This document shows, piece by piece, positions 48,047 through 56,814 of a stretch of DNA of 56,992 nucleotides; position 1 is the stretch's first letter; each line of letters opens with the position of its first letter. The notes beneath the pieces were generated by a model that did not search any database, was not told where the DNA came from, and saw only the letters and a program-made list of their open reading frames with translations. The position numbers and the translations under genes are program-made. Source of the stretch: Dehalococcoidia bacterium (GTDB lineage Bacteria > Chloroflexota > Dehalococcoidia > Dehalococcoidales > JAUXAP01); the NCBI GenBank assembly GCA_030619865.1, contig JAUXAP010000004.1, positions 1 through 56,992 on the forward strand, written 5' to 3'.

Positions 48047-48649
48047 TCATGCTTTGCCCAGTGCTTCTTTCACTATCTCCTTAGCAAGCAAGGCAACAAG
48101 TAATGTAGCCGGAAGAATAATCGTCAAGAACCAGCCGAGTTTGGTTCGGATGAAATTTAATGCATAACCTACATAAGGAAGCTTCAGCAGGTAAATGCCT
48201 CTAACATCAGATAAGGTAACTGGCCAAGGGTCAGTCTCTTCAAGGGCCTCACCCTTGGTCACCAAGGCGCTACCATCAACTGACACTACTCTATGGGTGA
48301 CCAGCCCCTTCCCGCGCTCGTAGGTTACAATTGCCTCTGGTTTTACCTCGCCGTTAAATGGGCCGTTTATAGGGCCGGTGATTACCATGTCTCCCATATT
48401 GATGGCTGGTTTCATGCTCTCGCTCCTCACCATATATATGTTGTAAGCGGGTGAAAAATGGATAAAGGCAAAAGCGCCAATAATAATAGCGAGCACTATT
48501 GAGGCTATCCAGGTGAGAATGTTCACCCATGAATTTCCATTTGTCCTTTCGGCCACTTTTACCCTGCTTGGCCGGCTTGCTGTTAAGGAGTAGTGGCACC
48601 ATTGACAATCGGTGCCTTGAATTATTTGTTCGCAGTTAGGACACATCAT
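48047..48649 (-). CDS. sipW: SipW-like (ER/archaeal-type) signal peptidase I with N-terminal zinc ribbon
   Basis: Signal peptidase that cuts the atypical SipW-class signals of the neighbouring TasA-like proteins. The first 20 residues form a zinc ribbon, CPNC and CQWC, which is unusual. A membrane helix follows at about residues 43-64, then YMVRSESMKPAINMGDMVI with nucleophile Ser78 and the His119 (VTHRVV) that replaces the general-base Lys of the classic bacterial enzyme. A second helix at the C-terminus is near 171-190. The frame is open to 48778 but start is ATG 48649, overlapping the stop of the upstream gene (ATGATGA). 200 residues. Confidence 0.85.
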   Translation of the reverse strand: MMCPNCEQIIQGTDCQWCHYSLTASRPSRVKVAERTNGNSWVNILTWIASIVLAIIIGAFAFIHFSPAYNIYMVRSESMKPAINMGDMVITGPINGPFNGEVKPEAIVTYERGKGLVTHRVVSVDGSALVTKGEALEETDPWPVTLSDVRGIYLLKLPYVGYALNFIRTKLGWFLTIILPATLLVALLAKEIVKEALGKA

Positions 48650-48933
48650 GCTATCACCAAACCAATAAAGTTCCATATACAAGCTATTGAAACCACAACG
48701 GTAACGGTCGTGAGGATTGCTAATTTGCGGTAACGGACTAACAGGAATGTCATGAGTGCTGGAAGAGCTATCTTCCAAACGAGAGACCTCCAGAATCCCA
48801 CCTCGATAACATAAGCCATTATCGGATTAGCCTCTACTCCGCCTTTACTAAGAACGCTCCAGGTAAGTAGAATATCGGTTGCGTTAACGAGTGTGAATAC
48901 CACCGCGAGTATCAGTAGCGTTTTCCGTTTCAT
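48646..48933 (-). CDS. DUF5658-family small membrane protein
   Basis: 95 residues with three hydrophobic segments. The first contains LAVVFTLVNATDILLTWSVL and the loop GGVEANPIMAYVI, as in the DUF5658 family of unknown function. Its TGA overlaps the signal peptidase ATG, so the two are translated together. The association with the SipW gene suggests a role in export or assembly of the TasA-like proteins, but that is inference. Confidence 0.78.
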   Translation of the reverse strand: MKRKTLLILAVVFTLVNATDILLTWSVLSKGGVEANPIMAYVIEVGFWRSLVWKIALPALMTFLLVRYRKLAILTTVTVVVSIACIWNFIGLVIA

Positions 48934-48961
48934 TGTCCTTAACTGCCTTTTTAATCTCTAG

Positions 48962-48997
48962 TTTCATCCTAGTTCGCTGAAATTAATTACTCATAAA
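48962..48997 (-). promoter_or_regulatory. Shared 36-bp element, copy upstream of the DUF5658-sipW operon
   Basis: Reads tttcatcctagt, a six-base variable spacer, then aaattaattactcataaa on the plus strand. It lies 29-64 bases before the DUF5658 start. See the copy at 47986-48021. Confidence 0.6.
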
Positions 48998-49095
48998 GCC
49001 CGTGTTAAGGTTTTGTTAATTCTTGCTTCTACGCCCTATATACGTGTTACCCTTTTAAGTTACACTGTCATTATGCTTGTTCTACTTGCCCCAAA

Positions 49096-49125
49096 TTGAC
49101 ACCAAATCAGGAATGCCGTTAGAAT
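49096..49125 (+). promoter_or_regulatory. Promoter of the M16 peptidase gene
   Basis: TTGACA (49096-49101), an 18-base spacer and TAGAAT (49120-49125), 32 bases before the TTG start. Confidence 0.5.
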
Positions 49126-49156
49126 ATGACTTACTATTGATTAAGGGGGCAGGGCA

Positions 49157-50419
49157 TTGTATCAAAAGGCTACCTTGGATAATGGGCTGCGTATTGTCAC
49201 CGCCAACATGCCTCATACTCGCTCGGTATCTATCTGCATCTTTATTGGGGCTGGCTCCCGCTATGAGATTGAGGCACAGGCTGGCACTTCGCATTTTATC
49301 GAGCACATGCTATTTAAGGGTACCCAAAAGCGGGCAACAGCTAGGGAAATTTCGGAAACAATAGAAGGAGTGGGTGGAATTCTTAATGGGGGAACTGATA
49401 AGGAACTGACCCTCTACTGGTGCAAGGTGGCTCAACCTCATTTCTCACTAGCTCTAGATGTGCTGGCGGACATGTTACTCCATTCTAAGTTTGACCCTCA
49501 AGATATAGACAAAGAACGGCAGATTATTATTGAAGAAATTAACATGAGCCGAGATTCCCCGTCACAACGGGTTAATATGCTTATTGATGAACTCCTATGG
49601 CCTAATCACCCGTTGGGGCGCGATGTAGCCGGCAGTAAGGAATCAGTGGCTGCCATCACCAAAAACGTAATACTTGACTATTTAGCCAGTCAATATCTAC
49701 CTGCTAACGCGGTAGTTACTGTTGCCGGTGATATCCAGCATCAAGAGGCGATAACTGCGGTTAGCCAGACCCTGGGTAGCTGGACTAATCAGCGGACTCG
49801 TTCTGGATACCTGGCTTATAAGGAACAGCCAGCTCAGCAGCTGTGTACCGAGACGAGGGATATTGAGCAAGCCCACCTGTGCCTGGCACTACCCGGCTTG
49901 CCACTTCTCCACCCCAAGCGCTTCACCATAGACCTGCTTAATGCCATCTTAGGAGCGGGTATGAGCAGTCGCTTGTTTATTGAAATTCGCGATAAGCTGG
50001 GACTTGCCTACAGCATCCATAGCTATGTCGAACACTTTCTTGACTCCGGCTCGGTTACTATCTATGCCGGCGTGGAGCCTAAGAACCTGTCAACAGCCAT
50101 CAAGGCTATCCTGGAGCAACTTTCCCGGCTTAAGGAATCAGTCCCTGAATCTGAATTATCCAAGGCAAAGGAATTATCGAAAGGGCGCTTGCTACTACGC
50201 ATGGAGGACAGCCGCAGTGTAGCTGGCTGGATGGGAGGGCAAGAGATACTCACCAATCGCGTTCTTAGTGTTGATGAAGTCATGTCTATCATTGATACCA
50301 TCACTGCTGAGGAGCTTAGCCAATTAGCCCAAGAGCTGCTGATAGGCAGCCAGCTCCGCCTAGCCGTAGTTGGTCCTGCCACTAAATATGAACATCTGGA
50401 AGAGCTTCTGAAGCTATGA
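49157..50419 (+). CDS. M16 family zinc peptidase (insulinase/PqqF-like)
   Basis: Cytoplasmic metallopeptidase, 420 residues. The inverted zinc motif H46-F-I-E49-H50 and the downstream Glu in the GGILNGGTDKE-region are as in mitochondrial-processing-peptidase-like M16B members. The second M16 domain follows (DIEQAHLCLALPGLPLLHP, LGAGMSSRLFIEIRDKLGLAYSIHSY). Start is TTG at 49157 with GGGGGCAGGG upstream; no ATG precedes the conserved region. In many genomes it lies near pnp or dapB; here it is alone. The substrate is unknown. Confidence 0.9.
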   Translation: MYQKATLDNGLRIVTANMPHTRSVSICIFIGAGSRYEIEAQAGTSHFIEHMLFKGTQKRATAREISETIEGVGGILNGGTDKELTLYWCKVAQPHFSLALDVLADMLLHSKFDPQDIDKERQIIIEEINMSRDSPSQRVNMLIDELLWPNHPLGRDVAGSKESVAAITKNVILDYLASQYLPANAVVTVAGDIQHQEAITAVSQTLGSWTNQRTRSGYLAYKEQPAQQLCTETRDIEQAHLCLALPGLPLLHPKRFTIDLLNAILGAGMSSRLFIEIRDKLGLAYSIHSYVEHFLDSGSVTIYAGVEPKNLSTAIKAILEQLSRLKESVPESELSKAKELSKGRLLLRMEDSRSVAGWMGGQEILTNRVLSVDEVMSIIDTITAEELSQLAQELLIGSQLRLAVVGPATKYEHLEELLKL

Positions 50420-50431
50420 CTTCCCAATAAA

Positions 50432-50466
50432 AATAGCCGCGATCCAAAGACCACGGCTATTCTCAA
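50432..50466 (-). terminator. Intrinsic terminator of groEL
   Basis: On the minus strand AATAGCCG and CGGCTATT (50461-50454 and 50439-50432) form an 8-bp stem, followed by TTTTTATT. It follows the groEL stop by about 29 bases and could also serve the convergent M16 gene. Confidence 0.75.
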
Positions 50467-50489
50467 TCTACTTGGGCAAACGTTGATTA

Positions 50490-52121
50490 CTACATACCCA
50501 TACCCATGCCACCACCCATTCCACCAGCCGGCATTGCTGGAGGTTGCTCCTTCTCTGGAATGTCGGTAACTAGTGACTCAGTAATCAAAACCATTGCTGC
50601 AATGCTAGCCGCATTTTCCAAGCTAGACCTTACTACCTTGGTCGGGTCAATGATACCCTTCTTTACCATATCACCAAAATCATCGGCTTCAGCATCGTAA
50701 CCGACCCCAGCCGGGCTCTTCTTAACTGCATCCATTATCACGGCGCCATCCCTGCCGGCATTGGCAGCAATCCACCGGATTGGCTCTTCCACAGCTTTCC
50801 TAACAATATCAACCCCGGTAGCTTCATCCCCAGTAACCTCCAGCTTATCCAGAACCGAAAGAGAATTGAGCAAGGCAACACCACCACCGGGTAGGATACC
50901 CTCTTCTACCGCGGCTCGGGTAGCTGATAAGGCATCTTCAACCCGGTGTTTCCTCTCCTTAAGCTCAGTCTCAGTAGCAGCACCTACCTTTATTACAGCT
51001 ACTCCGCCTACCAGCTTGGCCTGCCTCTCCTGGAGTTTCTCACGGTCAAAATCAGAGGTTGTCTCCTCCAGTTGAGCCTTAATCTGCTTTATTCTGTCCT
51101 TAATAGCCTCTTCCGAGCCTTTGCCCTCAATGATAGTTGTATTATCCTTATTAGCGGTTACCCGGCGAGCCCTACCTAGGTCTTCCACAGTAACCGAGTC
51201 CAGCTTGCGTCCTACCTCCTCCGAAATCACCTTACCGTCGGTGAGAATTGCCATGTCTTCCAGCATCTCCTTACGCCGGTCACCGAAACCAGGAGCCTTA
51301 ACCGTCAGAATATTTAACGTCCCCCGTAACTTATTGACCACGAGGGTAGCCAAGGCTTCACCATCCACATCCTCAGCCACAATAAGCAGGTTCTTTGACA
51401 CCTGCAGTATCTTCTCCAGGGCTGGTAAAAGGTCAGAAACCGCCGAGATTTTCTTATCGGTAATAAGGATGTAGGGGTCCTCTATTACCGTCTCCATCTT
51501 TTCAGCATTGGTAATGAAATAGGGGCTAATATAACCGCGGTCAAACTGCATTCCTTCCACATACTCGGTCTCATACTTTATGCCCTTGGATTCCTCAACA
51601 GTAATGACCCCATCCTTACCTACTTTCTCCATAACCTCGGCAATTAAATTACCAATATCACTGTCAACGGCTGTTATAGTCCCTACCTGAGCAATCTGCT
51701 TCCTGCCCCTTACCTTAATAGATATTCGTTTAAGCTCATCGATAATAGCCGCGGTCGCTTTCTCAATGCCCTTCTTTAGTTCCATAGGTTCGGCGCCAGC
51801 AGCCACATTCTTAAAACCGCCAGAAATAATAGCATGAGCCAGAATAGTAGAAGTAGTAGTCCCATCACCGCAAGCATCATTAGTCTTAGTGGCTGCCTCC
51901 TTAACTAACTGCACACCCATATTCTCAAAAGGGTCGGGCAGTTCAATTTCCTTGGCGATAGTAACTCCGTCATCAATTACTGTCGGTGCCCCCCATTTTT
52001 TGTCCAGTGCCACAGTGTGCCCTTTGGGCCCCAATGTTACCTTGACGGCATCAGTTAGAGCATCTATTCCTCTCTTTAAGGCGTGTCTGACTTCCTCATC
52101 AAAAATAATCTGTTTAGCCAT
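50490..52121 (-). CDS. groL: 60 kDa chaperonin GroEL
   Basis: ATP-dependent protein-folding chaperonin. N-terminal [42 protein letters not shown], the ATP-binding [14 protein letters not shown] and the C-terminal repeat [11 protein letters not shown] are intact. Length of 543 is standard. It follows groES by 34 bases and is co-transcribed under a CIRCE. RBS GGAGG region upstream of the ATG. Confidence 0.98.
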   Translation of the reverse strand: MAKQIIFDEEVRHALKRGIDALTDAVKVTLGPKGHTVALDKKWGAPTVIDDGVTIAKEIELPDPFENMGVQLVKEAATKTNDACGDGTTTSTILAHAIISGGFKNVAAGAEPMELKKGIEKATAAIIDELKRISIKVRGRKQIAQVGTITAVDSDIGNLIAEVMEKVGKDGVITVEESKGIKYETEYVEGMQFDRGYISPYFITNAEKMETVIEDPYILITDKKISAVSDLLPALEKILQVSKNLLIVAEDVDGEALATLVVNKLRGTLNILTVKAPGFGDRRKEMLEDMAILTDGKVISEEVGRKLDSVTVEDLGRARRVTANKDNTTIIEGKGSEEAIKDRIKQIKAQLEETTSDFDREKLQERQAKLVGGVAVIKVGAATETELKERKHRVEDALSATRAAVEEGILPGGGVALLNSLSVLDKLEVTGDEATGVDIVRKAVEEPIRWIAANAGRDGAVIMDAVKKSPAGVGYDAEADDFGDMVKKGIIDPTKVVRSSLENAASIAAMVLITESLVTDIPEKEQPPAMPAGGMGGGMGMGM

Positions 52122-52155
52122 TTTCTCCTCCTTTCATACTAACCAGACTTGTCAT

Positions 52156-52449
52156 TTATCCCTTTTTAGCCAAAATATCGCTCTCACGCAGAATCACCAA
52201 CTCCTCGTCCTCAATCTTGATCTCAGTGCCTCCATACTTAGCATAAATCACTATATCACCAACCTTAACATCCATAGCTATCCGCTTCCCATCCTCAGAT
52301 AACCTGCCCTTACCAACAGCTATCACCTTCCCCTCCTGGGGCTTTTCCTTAGCTGTATCAGGCAAAACAATCCCCCCTTTTGTCACCTCTTCCTGTTCAA
52401 TAGGTTTGACTACCAGCCGGTCGGCCAGTGGTTGAAGCTTAACCGCCAT
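52156..52449 (-). CDS. groS: 10 kDa chaperonin GroES
   Basis: Lid of the GroEL chamber, 97 residues. [38 protein letters not shown] and the mobile loop, [16 protein letters not shown] are standard. GGAGGATC precedes the ATG. It is the first gene of the operon downstream of the CIRCE. Confidence 0.98.
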   Translation of the reverse strand: MAVKLQPLADRLVVKPIEQEEVTKGGIVLPDTAKEKPQEGKVIAVGKGRLSEDGKRIAMDVKVGDIVIYAKYGGTEIKIEDEELVILRESDILAKKG

Positions 52450-52492
52450 TTCGATCCTCCTTCCTCAATTAAATTAATCACAGCCCACTTTA

Positions 52493-52519
52493 TTAGCACT
52501 CCCACCCTGAGAGTGCTAA
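52493..52519 (-). promoter_or_regulatory. CIRCE operator (HrcA site)
   Basis: TTAGCACTC-N9-GAGTGCTAA with no mismatch to the consensus arms. It lies 44 bases upstream of groES. HrcA is expected to repress groESL here; hrcA itself is not in the window. Confidence 0.95.
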
Positions 52520-52526
52520 CGACTTT

Positions 52527-52555
52527 ATAATAGCGCAAGTAGCAAAATGTCGCAA
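52527..52555 (-). promoter_or_regulatory. Promoter of groES-groEL
   Basis: On the minus strand TTGCGA (52555-52550), a 17-base spacer and TATTAT (52532-52527). The CIRCE starts eight bases downstream, at the expected start site. Confidence 0.6.
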
Positions 52556-52718
52556 CTCAATAAATAGCTACTTACAGCTAATAACAGCAGCTAAGAGGCA
52601 TTCTAGGACTAAAATAGCCTTATATTCTCTATGAAATGTGCTTTTTATTCCATGTATTGCCCTGTTGTTGCCATCATTTATTAATCTTCTCTTAATAAAC
52701 AGCTTCAAGTACGCTGTA

Positions 52719-52748
52719 TTGAAGTAGCGTAGGGTGGTTTGCTATAAT
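52719..52748 (+). promoter_or_regulatory. Promoter of the amidohydrolase gene, probably leaderless
   Basis: TTGAAG (52719-52724), an 18-base spacer and TATAAT (52743-52748). The next ATG is at 52752, so the transcript would start at or inside the first codons. A 7-bp inverted repeat (TTATTAA at 52678-52684, TTAATAA at 52692-52698) lies upstream. Confidence 0.5.
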
Positions 52749-52751
52749 GTG

Positions 52752-53603
52752 ATGGTGATTATTGATTTTCACACCCATGTGTTTCCGCCCCAGGTAAAGA
52801 AAAACCGCAATAAGTATATTGATAGTGACCCCTGTTTTGCTATTTTGTACTCCTCTTCTGACGCCAAACTGGCCACTGCCGATGAACTCATTGCCAGTAT
52901 GGATAAGAACGGGGTTGATATCTCGGTTATTGTTAATATTGGCTGGACTACGCACGAGCTGTGTGTTGAGACTAACGACTATATTCTGGAGTCGATAGCC
53001 CGTTATCCCCGGCGCTTGATAGGCTTTTGTGCTGTTCAGCCAAACTCGTATGATGCGGCTATAGCTGAGATAGAGCGCTGTACCAAGGGAGGAGTAAGGG
53101 GGGTTGGCGAGATGAGACCAGACATACAATTATTCGACCTCAGGGATGACGAGGTGATGGAGCCTTTTATTAAAGTAATAAAGGAGCATAAACTAATTCT
53201 ACTTACTCATACCTCTGAGCCAGTAGGTCATGAATATCCGGGCAAGGGGGTGGTTACTCCCGAGATGCTCTACCCCCTTATTACCAGTTTCCCTGATTTA
53301 ATCATAGTCTGTGCCCATTGGGGTGGCGGTTTGCCATTCTATGCTTTAATGCCTGAAGTAAAACAGGCTATGGGCAATGTCTTTTTTGATACTGCAGCTT
53401 CACCCCTTTTATATAGTCCACAGGTATACGAGCAAGTCGTCCAGCTTGTTGGCGCTGACAAGATTCTTTTCGGTAGTGACTACCCTCTACTGGCACAGAG
53501 TCGGTTAATAAAAGAAATTGAGTCTCTGGATTTGCCTGAGGAAACGAAAAACTTGATTCTATCAGGTAATGCCCAGAAGCTACTGGGTATTAAGGGTAAG
53601 TAA
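52752..53603 (+). CDS. Amidohydrolase family (ACMSD-like TIM-barrel) protein
   Basis: Metal-dependent hydrolase or decarboxylase of 283 residues. The N-terminal metal-binding HxH is in IIDFHTHVF. A middle THTSEPVGHEYPG His pair, the VCAHWGGGLPFY His and the final GSDYPLL Asp complete the set of ligands used by amidohydrolase-2 members such as ACMSD and uronate isomerase-like enzymes. The frame extends to GTG 52734, but the metal motif and the promoter position favour ATG 52752. Substrate unknown. A three-base gap to thpR's possible start suggests co-transcription. Confidence 0.87.
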   Translation: MVIIDFHTHVFPPQVKKNRNKYIDSDPCFAILYSSSDAKLATADELIASMDKNGVDISVIVNIGWTTHELCVETNDYILESIARYPRRLIGFCAVQPNSYDAAIAEIERCTKGGVRGVGEMRPDIQLFDLRDDEVMEPFIKVIKEHKLILLTHTSEPVGHEYPGKGVVTPEMLYPLITSFPDLIIVCAHWGGGLPFYALMPEVKQAMGNVFFDTAASPLLYSPQVYEQVVQLVGADKILFGSDYPLLAQSRLIKEIESLDLPEETKNLILSGNAQKLLGIKGK

Positions 53604-53612
53604 GGCTTGAGT

Positions 53613-54245
53613 ATGGAGCAGGTTCGCTCTTTTATTGCTATTGAGCTACCTGATGGGTTAAAAGCAGGGCTTGTTCAATTGCAGAACAAGTTGAAATCGG
53701 ACAAGCAACCCCCGGTGAAGTGGGTTGACCCGTATAGTATTCACCTGACATTGAAGTTCCTGGGCAATATGCCTATAGATAGGACTGATGATATAACCAA
53801 GGCAATGACCGAGGCTGCTCAGGGAATCTCCCCTTTCTGCTTGGAGGTCCAGAGACTAGGAGTTTTCCCAAATTTGAGGCGAGTTCAGGTCGTCTGGGTG
53901 GGGATAAGCGGTGAGATGGATAAGTTAGGTAAGCTTCAGCAGCGCATAGAGTCTAATCTGGCTCCGCTGGGCTTTGCTCCTGAATCACGACCGTTTACGC
54001 CCCATTTGACCCTGGCTCGGCTTCGCGACCGGGCATCATCGGATGAGCGGCAAAGATTTGGGCAGCTCATAGCTGGTACCAAGCTCGAGGCAGTTTATAA
54101 CTTTAAAGTAGATGCTATCAGCCTGATGAAGAGCCAGCTAACCAGAGAAGGCGCTATTTATAGTCGGATTAGTTTAGTCGAACTAAACAAAAGTGGTTTA
54201 TCAATCAAAACTTTGGAGGGAAATGGTGAAAGTAGTAAAAATTAG
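53613..54245 (+). CDS. thpR: RNA 2',3'-cyclic phosphodiesterase (2H/LigT family)
   Basis: Hydrolyses RNA 2',3'-cyclic ends, or ligates half-tRNAs, in the cytoplasm. The two HxTx motifs, SIHLTLKFLG and FTPHLTLARLRD, form the active site of the 2H superfamily. FIAIELPDGLKAGLVQLQ is the typical start. Length 210. The ATG at 53613 is used; a TTG at 53607 is in frame. The 3' end overlaps the cupin gene by 23 bases. Confidence 0.92.
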   Translation: MEQVRSFIAIELPDGLKAGLVQLQNKLKSDKQPPVKWVDPYSIHLTLKFLGNMPIDRTDDITKAMTEAAQGISPFCLEVQRLGVFPNLRRVQVVWVGISGEMDKLGKLQQRIESNLAPLGFAPESRPFTPHLTLARLRDRASSDERQRFGQLIAGTKLEAVYNFKVDAISLMKSQLTREGAIYSRISLVELNKSGLSIKTLEGNGESSKN

Positions 54246-54576
54246 TGATGTCAAAGCTGAAGAAAGTACAAGCAAAATCTTCAGGGGGGGCAAGGTTAGT
54301 ATACAACGCCTTATTGGTGAGAGTGAGGATGTGCTTCGGGTTATTGAGGTGAACTTTAGCCCCGGCGCTGCGTGTGTGTTCCATACTCACACCTTTGAGC
54401 AAGTCTTATATGTCACTGGGGGAACAGGGATAGTGGCTACAGAGAACGAGGAGATAACGGTGACACCGGGTACCATTATCTTCATTCCGGCGGGTGAGAA
54501 GCACTGGCACGGTGCCACCAAAGATGCAACATTTTCGCATATTGCGATGATGACACCGGGAGAGACCAGCTTTTGA
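54223..54576 (+). CDS. Cupin domain-containing protein
   Basis: Single-domain cupin of 117 residues. Motif 1 is FSPGAACVFHTHTFEQVLYVTGG with two metal His and a Glu, and motif 2 ends PAGEKHWHGATKD. Metal-dependent enzyme or sugar-binding protein; the substrate cannot be read. The ATG at 54223 has GGAGGG directly upstream and overlaps the end of thpR. The longer frame (54193) is not supported. Confidence 0.85.
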   Translation: MVKVVKISDVKAEESTSKIFRGGKVSIQRLIGESEDVLRVIEVNFSPGAACVFHTHTFEQVLYVTGGTGIVATENEEITVTPGTIIFIPAGEKHWHGATKDATFSHIAMMTPGETSF

Positions 54577-54728
54577 ACCAGAGAGACTTGGCTTCCTGTC
54601 GAGGGATAAATTATCAGGGAAGCGCTATTCATAGTTGAATTAGCTCAGTCAAACTAAAGAAGCCCTTGCCAGCAGCCGTTGTTTGGTGTATACTGTTAAA
54701 AATTAATTTCGGTTGGGAGGTGGACCTC

Positions 54729-54950
54729 GTGGAACAATTTAGTTTTCCCAAATGTCAAAAGTGTAAGTCTGGAGACCTGGTGCCCTTGTCTGATTTTGGC
54801 AGTCAAGGGGCGCCTATTGAGTACAAAGCCTGGGTTTGCACCAATCCTGATTGCGGCTACAACCTGAAAATCAGGAATGGCGATGTCTACATTGACGAAC
54901 CCATTATGAGTGGGGCACTCCACAGCCCCCGCTCTCGCCAAAACCCCTAG
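54729..54950 (+). CDS. Small zinc-ribbon protein
   Basis: A 73-residue protein whose KCQKCKSGDLVPLSDFG and WVCTNPDCGYNLKIRNGD stretches hold C-x2-C and C-x4-C pairs, forming a zinc ribbon. GTG start at 54729 with GGGAGG eight bases upstream; the longer open frame lacks homology. No enzymatic motif. Possibly nucleic-acid or protein binding. It lies between the cupin and comF genes. Confidence 0.7.
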   Translation: MEQFSFPKCQKCKSGDLVPLSDFGSQGAPIEYKAWVCTNPDCGYNLKIRNGDVYIDEPIMSGALHSPRSRQNP

Positions 54951-54976
54951 AAGTTCATCCTGAAGGATTATAGGGG

Positions 54977-55684
54977 GTGAACGTGCTTCCTCAATTAACT
55001 AGGCTTAAGGGGATAGCGCTCAATCTTTTGTTCCCACAGTGGTGTGTAGGCTGTGGCAAGGAAGGTAATTTTATTTGCTGCTCTTGCCGACACTCCTTAC
55101 CCCGAATTATGCCCGCGCTCTGTCCCAAGTGTGGTAGGCCCCAACTCAGTGGCATACTTTGTCCTAACTGTGTTGATTGGCAGGCAGAGATAGATGGTAT
55201 TCGTTCTCCGTTTCGATTTGATGGAGTAATACACAAGGCTATATATGAGCTAAAATATAGAAATCTTAGAGCCTTAGCTGCCCCCTTGGCTGAGTTGCTA
55301 CATGAGTATCTTACTGCAAACCCTGTGCCTGGAGAAACTCTGGTGCCAGTGCCCCTGCACCAGAAACGATTGAGGGAACGTGGCTACAATCAATCCCGCC
55401 TACTGACCAAGGAGCTAGGCAAGCTCATCAACTTACCGGTAGTAGATAGCTGTCTCATCCGGCAGCGGCATGCCCCTCCCCAGGCCAGAACACCGACCGT
55501 AAAGGAGAGGCGGAGCAATGTAGCTGACGCTTTTACCTGCCGTGACCATAGGCTGCGAGATAAGCAGGTGCTGCTCATAGATGATGTTTCCACCTCGGGG
55601 GCTACCCTTGATGCCTGTGCTGCGGCACTGAAAGCCGCTGGAGCCACCTCAGTGTGGGGACTGGTTCTAGCCAGGGAGATTTGA
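54977..55684 (+). CDS. comF: ComF family protein (zinc ribbon plus phosphoribosyltransferase fold)
   Basis: N-terminal double zinc ribbon (CVGCGKEGNFICCSC and CPKCGRPQLSGILCPNC) followed by a phosphoribosyltransferase domain with the PRPP loop VLLIDDVSTSGATLDACAAAL. The family is required for DNA uptake in competent bacteria, but is widespread in non-competent ones. Length 235. GTG start at 54977, or GTG 54983 with AGGGGGTG upstream, is equally possible. Twelve bases before hpf. Confidence 0.9.
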   Translation: MNVLPQLTRLKGIALNLLFPQWCVGCGKEGNFICCSCRHSLPRIMPALCPKCGRPQLSGILCPNCVDWQAEIDGIRSPFRFDGVIHKAIYELKYRNLRALAAPLAELLHEYLTANPVPGETLVPVPLHQKRLRERGYNQSRLLTKELGKLINLPVVDSCLIRQRHAPPQARTPTVKERRSNVADAFTCRDHRLRDKQVLLIDDVSTSGATLDACAAALKAAGATSVWGLVLAREI

Positions 55685-55696
55685 AGGAGTGAAGCG

Positions 55697-56242
55697 ATGG
55701 AGCTGCAGATAACTGGTAAGAATGTAAAATTAGTGCCAACAGCACGCCGCTACATTGAGCGTAAGCTGGGTAAGCTGAGTCGTCATCTACCTAACATTAG
55801 GGAGTCTAAAGTAGAGGTTGCCGAAGAAAAAACAAAGTCTCCCGAGCAGCGCTTTGTGATACAGGTAACGATAGACAGTAATGGCACACTACTCCGTGGT
55901 GAGGAGAGAGGAGAAAACTTGTTCGTCGCTATTGATAAGGTAGTGGCGGTTATGGATGGGCAAATTGAACGCTATAAAGGGAAGCTCTATGATAAGGGCA
56001 GAGGCAGCTCATTTGCCCGAAGTGAATTCAACCCGGAAGTAGAGGCAGCAGAACCTGAGAAAAAGGTTACTAGGATTAAGCGGTTTGCAGTTAAACCGAT
56101 GTCTGTGGATGAAGCTATAAGCCAGATGGAGCTTTTGGGTCATGATTTCTTCTTATTCTTTAATGCCGATACCGAGGGGCTTAACCTGTTATATCGGCGC
56201 AAGGATGGTAATTACGGTCTGATTGAGCCTGAGCTGGGGTGA
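55697..56242 (+). CDS. hpf: Ribosome hibernation promoting factor (long form)
   Basis: Stationary-phase factor that dimerises ribosomes to 100S. The N-terminal S30AE domain, residues 1-100 (LQITGKNVKLVPTARRYIERKLGKLSRHL), is followed by the C-terminal dimerisation domain (KRFAVKPMSVDEAISQMELLGHDFFLFFNADT), the mark of the long form. Length 181. AAGGAG lies before the ATG. It is followed by ogt with overlap or near-overlap of stop and start. Confidence 0.94.
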   Translation: MELQITGKNVKLVPTARRYIERKLGKLSRHLPNIRESKVEVAEEKTKSPEQRFVIQVTIDSNGTLLRGEERGENLFVAIDKVVAVMDGQIERYKGKLYDKGRGSSFARSEFNPEVEAAEPEKKVTRIKRFAVKPMSVDEAISQMELLGHDFFLFFNADTEGLNLLYRRKDGNYGLIEPELG

Positions 56243-56246
56243 TGCC

Positions 56247-56765
56247 TTGAAAGACGAAGAGCTAAAATATGTTACTTTCAATACCGATATGGGTTGGCTG
56301 GGAATGTTGGCTTCAGCCAAGGGACTAGCGGGCACCACCTTACCCCAGCGTTCTGCTCAAGAGGCGCGCCAGCGATTGGGCGATAGTGTAAACCATGCTA
56401 CCTGGTCTCCTTCCTTGTTTGAGGACTTAGTGGGGCGATTCAAAGCTTACTTTAGTGGTCAAAAAGTGGACTTTCCTGATGAGCTTGACCTTTCCCGGGG
56501 TACTGCTTTCCAGCGTAAGGTGTGGGAAACAGCAAGGCTCATCCCTTACGGTGAGACCAGAAGTTACGGCTGGGTGGCTGAACGAGCAGGAAGACCAAGA
56601 GCAGCGCGAGCGGTGGGACAAGCCATGGGGAGAAACCCGCTGGCAATTATCGTGCCCTGTCACCGGGTTGTAGCCAGTGGTGGTAAACTGGGCGGCTTTG
56701 GTGGAGGACTGGAGATGAAGAGGCGTCTCCTTCGGCTGGAGGGCTCAGTTAACATTAGGTTATGA
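56247..56765 (+). CDS. ogt: Methylated-DNA-protein-cysteine methyltransferase
   Basis: Suicide repair enzyme that takes the alkyl group from O6-alkylguanine. The acceptor motif IVPCHRV is intact, as are GTAFQRKVWETARLIPYGETRSYG (helix-turn-helix with the Tyr) and GGFGGGLEMKRRLLRLEG. The TTG at 56247 follows a GGGGTGA and hpf's stop by four bases; an earlier in-frame TTG at 56223 would overlap hpf. 172 residues. Confidence 0.9.
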   Translation: MKDEELKYVTFNTDMGWLGMLASAKGLAGTTLPQRSAQEARQRLGDSVNHATWSPSLFEDLVGRFKAYFSGQKVDFPDELDLSRGTAFQRKVWETARLIPYGETRSYGWVAERAGRPRAARAVGQAMGRNPLAIIVPCHRVVASGGKLGGFGGGLEMKRRLLRLEGSVNIRL

Positions 56766-56814
56766 GAAGGTTAGCCTGAGCCGGTGTTTATCAGTTAGGA
56801 TGCAGGGTAGAAGA

